Shown: positions 1-6,282 of the stretch, piece after piece
How positions within the stretch are numbered: the stretch's first letter is position 1
Layout of the letters: each line of letters opens with the position of its first letter
Assembly: GCA_003647035.1 (NCBI GenBank)
Contig: QMMB01000204.1
Location: 1-6,414, forward strand
Direction of reading: 5' to 3'
Length of the DNA: 6,414 nt
From: Deltaproteobacteria bacterium
GTDB lineage: Bacteria; Myxococcota_A; Polyangia; Polyangiales; Houyiibacteriaceae
The notes under the pieces: model-generated
Seen by the model: the letters and a program-made list of their open reading frames with translations, nothing else
What the model was told of the DNA's origin: nothing
Database searches by the model: none
Translations under genes and position numbers: made by a program

Positions 1-827
1 CACCCAGTGGAGTACGCCACCATGTCGGTTTCTTCGCCGTCCACGGCAGGAACTAGATCGACCGAGCCGAGGGGTGTTGGCGCATCCGGATCGCACCCGG
101 CTGCTGCCGCGGAACGTTCGATGATCTCGATGGCCCCTGGAGAGAAACCCGGTTCGCCGTCATAAAGGATCGTTTCGTCTGCCGTTCCGTGGATGACGAG
201 AACGCTGACAGGCGGGGTCCCGGGCTGGCAATCGGCTGGGTCCTCGTAGGTGCCGCCCGCGAGGCTCGCCATGGCGGTGAACAGCGGCGACACCTCGCAC
301 GCCATTCGGAACGACATGAAGCCGCCGTTGGAGTGTCCGATGAGGTACACGCGGCTCGCGTCGATGTTGTAGGTCTGCTTGGCTTCTTCGATGAGCCCGC
401 TGAGGTACCCGACATCGTCGACGTTGTCGTCCTGCGTGCAGCACACGGCGCCGTTCCAAAGCTGCCGGCCCCCTTCGTCCGGGGTCCCGTCCGGGAACAC
501 CATGACGAACTGTTTCTCGTCGACGAAGCTGAAGAGTTGGAAGTATCCGGCTTGGGTTCGGCCGTCCGCACCGGCGCCATGCAGCACCATGAGGAGCGGG
601 TACGACACGGTGGGATCGTAGTCGGTGGGGATGTCGACTTCGGACGGCCGCTCGTCACCGCCGATGACGAGCGGTGGGTCGGGCGAGAAGTCCTGCCCGC
701 CGGTGCCACCTTCGCCGCCGCTCCCGCCGGAGCCAGCCATGCCGCCGGAACCTGCGGTCCCGCCGTCCTGGCTGTCGCCGCAACCGAGGGCCATCGTAAG
801 CACAAGAAAGGAAATCAGCTTTTTCAT
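1..827 (-). CDS. LpqC/PHB-depolymerase-like esterase lipoprotein, C-terminus cut by window edge
   Basis: An open frame of 275 complete codons runs from an ATG at 825-827 off the left edge of the window. Residues 1-16 (MKKLISFLVLTMALGC) form a lipoprotein signal peptide with Cys16 as the likely lipidated residue; the -3 position is Ala instead of the usual Leu. Residues 22-44 are a Gly/Ser/Thr-rich linker. The alpha/beta-hydrolase domain follows: oxyanion-type HG at 83-84, FPDGT at 111-115, WNGAVCC at 124-130, DDVGYL at 137-142, the nucleophile elbow GHSNGG at 164-169 with Ser166, and HGTAD at 213-217 with Asp217 as probable catalytic acid. The catalytic His should lie beyond the window. WNG..CC followed by DDVGYL is typical of the LpqC/feruloyl-esterase/PHB-depolymerase group (CE1). 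It probably hydrolyses an ester polymer or oligomer at the outer membrane or cell surface; the substrate (polyhydroxybutyrate, feruloyl polysaccharide or other) cannot be told. It is divergent from the HIT gene. No good Shine-Dalgarno is visible. Confidence 0.9.
   Translation of the reverse strand, partial: MKKLISFLVLTMALGCGDSQDGGTAGSGGMAGSGGSGGEGGTGGQDFSPDPPLVIGGDERPSEVDIPTDYDPTVSYPLLMVLHGAGADGRTQAGYFQLFSFVDEKQFVMVFPDGTPDEGGRQLWNGAVCCTQDDNVDDVGYLSGLIEEAKQTYNIDASRVYLIGHSNGGFMSFRMACEVSPLFTAMASLAGGTYEDPADCQPGTPPVSVLVIHGTADETILYDGEPGFSPGAIEIIERSAAAAGCDPDAPTPLGSVDLVPAVDGEETDMVAYSTG
696..764 (-). repeat. Gly/Ser-rich low-complexity linker coding segment
   Basis: Residues 22-44 of the esterase consist almost wholly of Gly with Ser, Thr, Ala, Glu and Met, as repeated GSGG/GEGG/GTGG units. 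Placed just after the lipidated Cys, it looks like a flexible tether between the membrane anchor and the hydrolase domain. Such tracts are common in myxobacterial lipoproteins and vary in length between homologues. Confidence 0.7.
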
Positions 828-896
828 GGGGCGGAGGGTAGGGCGGTGGTCGGCTCTAGTAAAGCCCGCGTAGCCTGGCCGGCGGCCTGCGGACCG

Positions 897-902
897 TATA
901 AG
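897..902 (+). promoter_or_regulatory. Possible -10 element (TATAAG) for a short-leader or leaderless HIT transcript
   Basis: The hexamer TATAAG ends 9 nt before the ATG of the HIT gene, in the 84-bp gap between two divergent genes. It matches four of six bases of TATAAT in order, and it is one of the few AT-rich words in this gap. No convincing -35 box is seen at 17 bp (the bases there are CCTGGC), and there is no Shine-Dalgarno before the ATG. If the element is used, the mRNA would start at or within a few bases of the start codon. This is a weak call. Confidence 0.25.
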
Positions 903-911
903 CTCCGCGTC

Positions 912-1331
912 ATGGGGGACACGATCTTCAGCAAAATTCTCCGAGGGGAAATCCCTTGCCACAAGGTATATGAGGACGATCTGGTCTTGGCTTTCCTCGA
1001 TATCGGCCCTCTCAGTTTCGGCCACACCCTCGTGATTCCGAAGGAAGACGTCGCTACACTTGACCAGCTCTCCGATGACGCTGCCGCCGCGATAGGACGC
1101 GTCCTCCCCAGGCTCTGCCGCGCGATCATGGCTGTCACAGGGGCCGAGCAGTGCAATATCCTCCAGAACAACGGGCCGATGGCGCATCAGGCCGTCTTTC
1201 ACGTTCACTTCCACATCATTCCCAAGCCGAGCGTCGACCGGGGGCTCGTGATGGAATGGGCGTCCACGAAGCTCGACCCGGACGAGGCGGCGAGGTTGGC
1301 GGCAGCGCTGAGCAAGGAGATTGGGGAGTAA
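912..1331 (+). CDS. HIT-family (histidine triad) nucleotide-binding hydrolase
   Basis: A complete 139-residue HIT-domain protein, the usual size for the HinT/Fhit-like group. The N-terminus has the family pattern IFSKILRGEIPCHKVYEDD (residues 5-23), then LAFLDIGPLSFGHTLVIPK (27-44), QNNGPMAHQ (85-93) and the histidine triad HVHFHII (97-103) with His97, His99 and His101; the middle or last His is normally the nucleotidyl-transfer residue. Members hydrolyse nucleoside phosphoramidates, AMP-linked substrates or dinucleoside polyphosphates in the cytoplasm; the exact substrate is not predictable here. The frame stays open upstream to about 189, but that part is antisense to the esterase and has no family similarity, so the ATG at 912, just before the conserved domain, is taken as the start. 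The stop is 1 nt before the moaB start, which suggests one transcript with coupled translation. Confidence 0.95.
   Translation: MGDTIFSKILRGEIPCHKVYEDDLVLAFLDIGPLSFGHTLVIPKEDVATLDQLSDDAAAAIGRVLPRLCRAIMAVTGAEQCNILQNNGPMAHQAVFHVHFHIIPKPSVDRGLVMEWASTKLDPDEAARLAAALSKEIGE
1323..1328 (+). promoter_or_regulatory. Ribosome binding site supporting the moaB ATG at 1333
   Basis: GGGGAG lies 4 nt before the ATG at 1333 and overlaps the last codons of the HIT gene. A second purine-rich word, AAGGAG, is at 1314-1319. It is only 1 nt from a TTG at 1321, which makes that in-frame TTG an unlikely start. The site favours ATG 1333 (or, less likely, GTG 1336). Confidence 0.5.
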
Positions 1332-1332
1332 C

Positions 1333-1869
1333 ATGGTGGGGCCACGCTTTGACGAATCGATTCCGTTCAAGGGGCTGCGAATCGCGGTGATGACGGTCTC
1401 CGATACGCGCAACGAAGAGACCGACAAGTCTGGAGCCTACTTGGTCGACCGCGCACAGGAAGCCGGTCACCACGTTATGGATAAGGTGATCATCACGGAC
1501 GACCGCAAGCGCATCGAAGTTCAGCTCCGCCGTTGGATCAACGAACCCAACGTCGAAGTCGTCCTTGCGACTGGCGGCACCGGAGTCACTGGTCGCGACG
1601 TCACGCCAGAAGCGTTCGAAGGCGTATGGGAAAAACCCATTCCTGGTTTCGGCGAGCTCTTCCGTACGTTGAGCTACGAGCACATCGGTACGTCGACGAT
1701 TCAGTCGCGCGCATGTGCCGGCGTCGCGCGTGGGACGTATCTATTCGCGCTTCCGGGTTCGACTGGCGCTTGCAAGGACGCCTGGGACGGGATCCTCAGG
1801 TACCAGTTGGATATTCGGTACCGGCCGTGCAACTTTGCGGAGTTGATTCCAAGGCTGCGCGAAACCTAG
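1333..1869 (+). CDS. moaB: MoaB-type molybdenum cofactor biosynthesis protein
   Basis: A 178-residue single-domain protein of the MoaB/Mog (MoCF_biosynth) family, close to the roughly 170 residues of E. coli MoaB. Visible signatures are the strand and loop IAVMTVSDTRNEETDKSG (17-34), the molybdopterin-binding loop TGGTGVTGRDVTPEA (80-94), GFGELFRTLSYEHIGTSTIQ (105-124), the LPGST loop (140-144), and the C-terminal QLDIRYRPCNF (158-168), which resembles the end of E. coli MoaB and favours MoaB over MogA. Family members act on molybdopterin in the cytoplasm; Mog and some MoaB proteins adenylylate it before metal insertion. Whether this one is the active adenylyltransferase cannot be decided from the window, because no other moa/moe gene is nearby. 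ATG 1333 is preferred over the in-frame TTG at 1321. It is probably coexpressed with the HIT gene 1 nt upstream. It ends 5 nt from the convergent FG-GAP gene. Confidence 0.93.
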   Translation: MVGPRFDESIPFKGLRIAVMTVSDTRNEETDKSGAYLVDRAQEAGHHVMDKVIITDDRKRIEVQLRRWINEPNVEVVLATGGTGVTGRDVTPEAFEGVWEKPIPGFGELFRTLSYEHIGTSTIQSRACAGVARGTYLFALPGSTGACKDAWDGILRYQLDIRYRPCNFAELIPRLRET

Positions 1870-1874
1870 TCGCG

Positions 1875-3227
1875 TCAGCGACCGAGATCGACGACCGCCG
1901 CTGGCATGATGTTCCACGTCATCCTCGACATCGGAATCTCCCGCTTGAGGATCACCTGGCGCTTCGCACGGCCGCGGACCCACACATAGCGGCGTAGCTC
2001 GCCCTGCACGTCGGCGGCGACGTAGAGCTCGTCGGTGCCATCACCGTCTAGGTCGGTGAGGAGGGCGGCGTGCTCAAACCCTCCCGAGTCCCGGTCGATG
2101 CTCTCCACACCCCACTCGGACTTTGGGTTTTTGCCGGGGCGTAGCAGCCACAGGCCCTTGCTGAACGACGCTGCGACCATTTCCTTCTTACCGTCGCCGT
2201 CGACATCACCCACGGTCAGGAATCGGCAGAATCGATCGGGAATCGTCGCGATGATCACCTTGGCGTCCGGCGGCGTGTCTGCATCGTAGCGGCGAATCTC
2301 CACTGGCTCGACGAGCTCGAGCCTCGCACCCCGTCCCCTCGTGAGGGCCTCGACCGCGACGTAGAGCTCGTCGGTCCCGTCACCATCGACGTCCCCGACA
2401 TAGATCTCTTTGGCGTGCCGCTTCCCGAGGTCCGCGACGAGGCTTGGACCTTCGCCCTGCTTCGGTACGTATCGCACCACCTCTCCGCGCTGTGCGTCGG
2501 CGTCGAGCTTGTTGGGCTCGCTCGGCGTCGCATAGACTTCCAACACACCGTCCTTGTCGAGATCACCGATCTCGATCTCGTGCACGAACGTGTCCTTCTT
2601 CTTGTCGATTCGTTCGACTTTCCATTTGTTGACGCGCTGCCGCAGGATCGCGACCACGCCTTGATCGTGCGTGGCCACCACGATTGCGGGTGTGCCGTCA
2701 CCATAGACGTCGGCGACTTCGGCATCGCGCATGCGGTTGAACTTGCCGCCAAACTCCGCGTGCCAAAGTGTACTCGCCCGCAGCTTCCCCTTGTCTCGCC
2801 GCCACAACTTCAGGTACGCGCCCGAGCCGCCGAGCGTCAGAATGCCGGGCGCCTGGCCCCGCGGTGTCAGCACCATCGCCTTGTGAAAGACATTGCTTTG
2901 TGCGTCCTCGACGGTCTCGATCTTCCACTCCCCGCCCTCGCGCGTCAGGATGTCGAGACGCGCCGGACCCGGCTTGGCCGTCGCCTTTCCATCGACCACC
3001 TCGAACTGTGAGTACGCGAGAAGCAACCCGTTTGGGAGCGCGTCGGGCACGCTGGTGGCTGCCACCGCCTTCTTGGGCGCGTCCGAAGGCTTGTCGGGCG
3101 CGGCGGGACTCGTCTCCTGGGCGGAAGCCGCCGGCGCTTCGGTGGGAGCCGTCGTCTCGCCCCCCTTACAGGCCAGCACGAAGAACAACGCCCAAATCCC
3201 AAATCGAGTCACCGCTTGATATCGCAT
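1875..3227 (-). CDS. FG-GAP/VCBS-type repeat lipoprotein with five calcium-loop motifs
   Basis: A 450-residue predicted lipoprotein. Residues 1-20 (MRYQAVTRFGIWALFFVLAC) form a signal peptide with lipobox VLAC and Cys20; residues 21-60 are an Ala/Pro/Thr/Ser/Lys-rich linker. The rest carries regularly spaced DxDxDG-like loops: DVYGDG (173-178, first and degenerate), DLDKDG (222-227), DVDGDG (279-284), DVDGDG (341-346) and DLDGDG (392-397), mostly followed by an E-L/V-Y-V or E-M-V strand. Repeats 49-62 residues apart with this motif are typical of FG-GAP/VCBS beta-propeller blades that bind calcium in the loop. An N-terminal blade without the loop may start near residue 65. No catalytic residues are recognisable, so a structural, binding or sensor role at the cell surface or periplasm is likely; the partner is unknown. 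It is transcribed divergently from the flippase-sulfatase fusion, and its tail meets moaB. No strong Shine-Dalgarno is seen. Confidence 0.9.
   Translation of the reverse strand: MRYQAVTRFGIWALFFVLACKGGETTAPTEAPAASAQETSPAAPDKPSDAPKKAVAATSVPDALPNGLLLAYSQFEVVDGKATAKPGPARLDILTREGGEWKIETVEDAQSNVFHKAMVLTPRGQAPGILTLGGSGAYLKLWRRDKGKLRASTLWHAEFGGKFNRMRDAEVADVYGDGTPAIVVATHDQGVVAILRQRVNKWKVERIDKKKDTFVHEIEIGDLDKDGVLEVYATPSEPNKLDADAQRGEVVRYVPKQGEGPSLVADLGKRHAKEIYVGDVDGDGTDELYVAVEALTRGRGARLELVEPVEIRRYDADTPPDAKVIIATIPDRFCRFLTVGDVDGDGKKEMVAASFSKGLWLLRPGKNPKSEWGVESIDRDSGGFEHAALLTDLDGDGTDELYVAADVQGELRRYVWVRGRAKRQVILKREIPMSRMTWNIMPAAVVDLGR
2037..2711 (-). repeat. Coding repeats for five DxDxDG calcium loops
   Basis: Five 18-nt units at 2037-2054, 2190-2207, 2376-2393, 2547-2564 and 2694-2711 encode the acidic loops of the FG-GAP lipoprotein. 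On the plus strand they appear as related words of the form accgtc-nnn-gtc. Their spacing in protein terms is 49, 57, 62 and 51 residues, so blades are similar but not identical in length. The copies differ in bases and in flanking sequence, so these are old protein repeats, not recent DNA duplications. Confidence 0.65.
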
Positions 3228-3269
3228 GTGGCGTCGCTACCAACCGTCGGACCTCGGCGCAACTAACCG

Positions 3270-3287
3270 CCCGAGCTCCTCCTCGGG
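3270..3287. promoter_or_regulatory. Inverted repeat CCCGAG-N6-CTCGGG in divergent intergenic region
   Basis: A perfect 6-bp stem (3270-3275 with 3282-3287) encloses a CTCCTC loop. It lies 43 bp upstream of the FG-GAP lipoprotein start (minus strand) and 52 bp upstream of the fusion gene start (plus strand). It has no T-tract and does not follow a gene end, so it is not a good intrinsic terminator. It could be a regulator site or a 5'-leader hairpin of the minus-strand transcript, where GAGGAG is exposed in the loop region. Function is not proven. Confidence 0.3.
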
Positions 3288-3290
3288 ACA

Positions 3291-3301
3291 GTCAATTTGA
3301 C
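3291..3301. promoter_or_regulatory. Perfect 11-bp palindrome GTCAATTTGAC with a TTGAC half on each strand
   Basis: GTCAA-T-TTGAC is an exact palindrome around a central T in the 112-bp gap between the two divergent genes. Each half reads TTGAC 5' to 3' on one strand, so it could supply a -35-like box in both directions. On the plus strand TTGACC (3297-3302) is followed after 17 bp by TAACTG, a poor -10; on the minus strand no good -10 lies at the expected distance. An operator for a dimeric regulator controlling both genes is an equal alternative. No direct evidence exists beyond the sequence. Confidence 0.35.
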
Positions 3302-3339
3302 CCTTTTGCGTGTACCGGTTAACTGAGGCCGCTAGGGAC

Positions 3340-6282
3340 GTGAGCGCAACACCCAAACGAATCGCCTTCTTCGTGCTGAAGCTGGTTTTCTCAGTCGGGA
3401 TGCTGGCGTTCATCTTCCGGAAGGTCCTCCGCCGCGACGGTGCAGAAGACCTGCTCGCGCGATTGAGCGACTTGCACTGGGGCTGGGTCGTCGCGGCCGT
3501 GCTGATGCAGCTCATCGCGATCGGCTTCAGTACCGTCCGATGGCAGCGGCTGCTCGTGGGCCAGGGGATCTTCGCCAAATGGGGATTCCTCGGCGGCTCG
3601 ATCATGATCGCGCGTTTCTGGGGCGCGTTCACTCCGGGCGGTTTCACGGGCTTTGGTGGCTGGCGTATCTACGACGGCGCGAAGCACACCGGCAAAACCG
3701 CCCGCGCGACCGCCACGATCGGGGTCGAGATGATCCTCGGCCAGCTCGCCTTCGGTGTGGTCGTCATGACGGCGAGCATCTTCGGGATGCGGTTCATCGG
3801 CACCGACGGCGTGCTCCTGGTGAACGCCGTCTTCCTATCGATCATCGTGGTGGGCCTCGCGTTCCTCGCGCAGCCACAGCTCTTTCTCTTCTTCACTCGC
3901 TTCTTTCCCGAGGGTATCCGCGCGCGCGTTCAAACTTTGATCGACGCCGTTGGCGCGTACCGGGGCAAGGCCGGCCTTCTCATTCAAGCGGCCGCACTCG
4001 GCGTGGGCACACATGCTTTCAACAACCTGATCTACGTGTGCGCAGCGCGCGCGCTCGGCGTCGAGCTGAGCATCGGAGAGGTGTTCTTCGCCTCTTCGTT
4101 GCAGATTCTTGCCACGCTCATTCCGGCATCGATCAACGGAATCGGTCTTCGCGAGGCTGCGGCGGTTGCACTGTACACCTCGCCCGCCGTCGGGTTGCCA
4201 CTCGCGGTCGCGGTCCTGATTCCCACCCTCGGATTTGCCTGCGAGATGTTCGTCTCCGCGTTTGGCGGCGTGATTTTTCTGCTGCGCAAGTCGGGCTACA
4301 ACCCCGAGATTCGGGTCGAAGACGACGACCGCGAACAGTTGGCGAGCGAGGCGATCCCCAAGGCTGCCCGCGAAGCGTGGCCGCACCCGATTCGCGGTCT
4401 CGTCGTGGGGTTCAGCGCTGGAGCTTTTGGCGGGATTCTCGTGGGCTTGGGAGAGGCCACCGTCATCGCGCTGTCCTCAGCAGGCGCGACCGGCGCTCGC
4501 GTGTTTCTTTATGGCCCGCTGGCCTACGGGCTGTTCTGCGCTGTCTTTGGCGCCGGCCTCGGGTTCGCCACCGCGCTGAGTGGCCGCTGGATGAAACGCT
4601 ACGCGCTGCCCGAGAAGGAAGCGTTCGCCTACTTCGTAGGCGCGGTCTTCGGCATCTTTGCCTTTGCGCTTGGCGCGTTCCGCATTCGACGCGATTTCTT
4701 TCACGAGGAGCTCGTTTGGAAGAGCGCGATCGGGCTGGCCGTCCTTCTTGGCTGCGCTTTCGTGGCGGCGGGCATGAGCGCCATCCTTGCACGAGTCCTT
4801 CGCGTCCTCGTACAGCGCGCACCCTTCGAGCGGCTCGTCCACGCGCCGACTGCCCTCGCCTTGCTGTCCGTTCTCGGCCTTGGGCTTGCCGGGAATATCG
4901 CCCTTGGGGAGCGAATGTCGCACGACGGCACGACCGGGGACATCAACGAGGCGGGCGACCAAGCGGGTAATGTCCTCTTCCTCGTGATCGACACGCTGCG
5001 TGCCGATCACCTACCGATGTACGGATACGAACAAGGCAGCACGCCGAACCTCGATCGCCTCGCCGAGGATGCGATTCGTTTCGACCAGGCCTTCACCAAC
5101 TCGAGTTGGACGCGCCCAAGCTTCGCGTCGATTCTGACGGGGCGCCTTCCGTCGAGCCACGGCGTGATGGCCAAGAGCGACGCCCTTTCCGATGCCGTGA
5201 CGACGCTGCCGGAGGTGCTCAAGACCGTTGGCTACGCCACGGCCGGCTACGCTACGAACTTCAACCTCGCTCCCTACTTCAACTTCCATCAGGGCTTCGA
5301 CGAATACGTTTACCTCGAGCCCGCGTTCGTCCTCGGGGCCGATGACGCGAGCGCCAAGCTGCTACTCATGCAGCTCATTCGGCAGCGCATCGAGAAAATG
5401 CGGGCCGTGCGGGGCGAGGTGCTGCCTGGCACCGCCTACCAGGATGCCGAAACCGTCAATGATGCGCTCACGAGCTGGATCGACCGGCGCGCCGCGTCAC
5501 CGTGGTTCTTGTTCGTTGGGTACATGGATCCCCACGACCCGTACTTCTCCCATCCTTATGACGGCAGCGGTTACGCCCGCGCTGCCCACCAACACCCGGA
5601 TCCTTCCGAAGCCCCTGCGCTCACGGCCTTGTACGATGGCGAGATCAGCTATTGGGACGACGAGTTTCGCAAGCTCCTTGATGGGCTCCGCGAGCGCGGG
5701 CTCTATGAAGACCTGACGATCATCGTGACGAGTGACCACGGCGAGGAGTTCAACGACCACGGCGGCTTCTGGCACGGGACGACGCTCTACGACGAGCAGG
5801 TTCACGTTCCGCTGTTGGTGAAGCTTCCGCAAGCTCGGCGGGGAGGGACGGTCGTTCGTCACTGGGTTCAGAGCATCGACCTCATGCCGACTGTCTTGAA
5901 GCTGCTGGACGCGCCCATCCCCGAAGGCGTGCAGGGCGGTGACCTCTTCACGGGAACCGATGTCATTTATGCGGAAGAGAGTCATGAGGGCAACGTCCTC
6001 GAATCGGTTCGCGAGCTCGACGGCACCGACGAGTACAAGCTCATCAACGCGAACCGCGACAATCCCCGCGGCCTAAAGCCGATCGAGCTGTATCGCGTCG
6101 ACCTCGATCCCAGTGAGCAGGAAAACCTCGCGTCCTCGTCTCCCGATCAGATTCGCATGACGACCAAAGCGCTGCTCGAGCAACGGGCCCTCGCGAAGAA
6201 AGGTGGGGTCGCCGCCGACTCCGTGGAAATCGACGCCGACGTAGCAGCCCATCTCGAGGCCATCGGCTACATCGAGCGCTAG
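3340..6282 (+). CDS. Flippase-like (MprF/AglD-type) membrane region fused to a Thr-type sulfatase-superfamily domain
   Basis: A 980-residue protein from GTG 3340; an in-frame GTG at 3310 would add 10 residues but lacks a ribosome site and would precede the expected transcript start if the candidate promoter at 3297 is used. Residues about 8-320 match the lysylphosphatidylglycerol-synthase transmembrane family (UPF0104/AglD): FTPGGFTGFGGWRIY (97-111) and PASINGIGLREAA (262-274) are hallmarks, with about eight hydrophobic segments. Residues 353-523 hold about five more predicted helices. Residues 543-980 are a sulfatase/alkaline-phosphatase-superfamily domain: VIDTLRADH (549-557) with metal ligand Asp551, SWTRPSFASILTG (589-601), and SDHGEEFNDHGGFWHG (798-813) with Asp799, His800 and His807. 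The nucleophile position is Thr591 where FGly sulfatases have Cys in CxPSR, so sulfate-ester hydrolysis is doubtful; phospho- or phosphoglycerol-type transfer or hydrolysis fits better. The ending LEAIGYIER is typical of bacterial sulfatase-like proteins, so the gene is complete. Likely role: envelope lipid or glycan modification, inferred only. Confidence 0.9.
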   Translation: MSATPKRIAFFVLKLVFSVGMLAFIFRKVLRRDGAEDLLARLSDLHWGWVVAAVLMQLIAIGFSTVRWQRLLVGQGIFAKWGFLGGSIMIARFWGAFTPGGFTGFGGWRIYDGAKHTGKTARATATIGVEMILGQLAFGVVVMTASIFGMRFIGTDGVLLVNAVFLSIIVVGLAFLAQPQLFLFFTRFFPEGIRARVQTLIDAVGAYRGKAGLLIQAAALGVGTHAFNNLIYVCAARALGVELSIGEVFFASSLQILATLIPASINGIGLREAAAVALYTSPAVGLPLAVAVLIPTLGFACEMFVSAFGGVIFLLRKSGYNPEIRVEDDDREQLASEAIPKAAREAWPHPIRGLVVGFSAGAFGGILVGLGEATVIALSSAGATGARVFLYGPLAYGLFCAVFGAGLGFATALSGRWMKRYALPEKEAFAYFVGAVFGIFAFALGAFRIRRDFFHEELVWKSAIGLAVLLGCAFVAAGMSAILARVLRVLVQRAPFERLVHAPTALALLSVLGLGLAGNIALGERMSHDGTTGDINEAGDQAGNVLFLVIDTLRADHLPMYGYEQGSTPNLDRLAEDAIRFDQAFTNSSWTRPSFASILTGRLPSSHGVMAKSDALSDAVTTLPEVLKTVGYATAGYATNFNLAPYFNFHQGFDEYVYLEPAFVLGADDASAKLLLMQLIRQRIEKMRAVRGEVLPGTAYQDAETVNDALTSWIDRRAASPWFLFVGYMDPHDPYFSHPYDGSGYARAAHQHPDPSEAPALTALYDGEISYWDDEFRKLLDGLRERGLYEDLTIIVTSDHGEEFNDHGGFWHGTTLYDEQVHVPLLVKLPQARRGGTVVRHWVQSIDLMPTVLKLLDAPIPEGVQGGDLFTGTDVIYAEESHEGNVLESVRELDGTDEYKLINANRDNPRGLKPIELYRVDLDPSEQENLASSSPDQIRMTTKALLEQRALAKKGGVAADSVEIDADVAAHLEAIGYIER

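Noticed and set aside
53..805. Long minus-strand frame of 250 residues in another phase
   Set aside because: It is an out-of-phase shadow of the esterase, with a Ser/Arg/Thr/Pro-rich composition typical of frame shadows in GC-rich DNA.
189..911. Open frame extending the HIT gene upstream to a 380-residue protein
   Set aside because: The extra 241 residues are antisense to the esterase, whose motifs are clear on the other strand. They contain no recognisable domain, and the HIT family starts at 912.
1216..1683. Minus-strand frame of 155 residues across the HIT-moaB junction
   Set aside because: It is antisense to two well-supported genes and has no recognisable family features.
2415..3011. 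Plus-strand open frame of 198 residues
   Set aside because: It is antisense to the FG-GAP lipoprotein, with no motif and no ribosome site; GC-rich genes often leave the opposite strand open.
3270..3287. Hairpin as an intrinsic terminator
   Set aside because: It lies between two divergent starts, not after a gene, and has no T-run directly after the stem on either strand.
3310..3339. GTG at 3310 as the start of the fusion gene
   Set aside because: It has no Shine-Dalgarno and lies upstream of the likely transcript start. The GTG at 3340 has GAGG 11 nt upstream and begins closer to the first membrane helix; still, 3310 is not excluded.
3540..4970. Plus-strand open frame of 476 residues inside the fusion gene
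   Set aside because: It is an Arg-rich out-of-frame reading of the flippase region; the overlapping frame has strong family motifs and continuous membrane segments.
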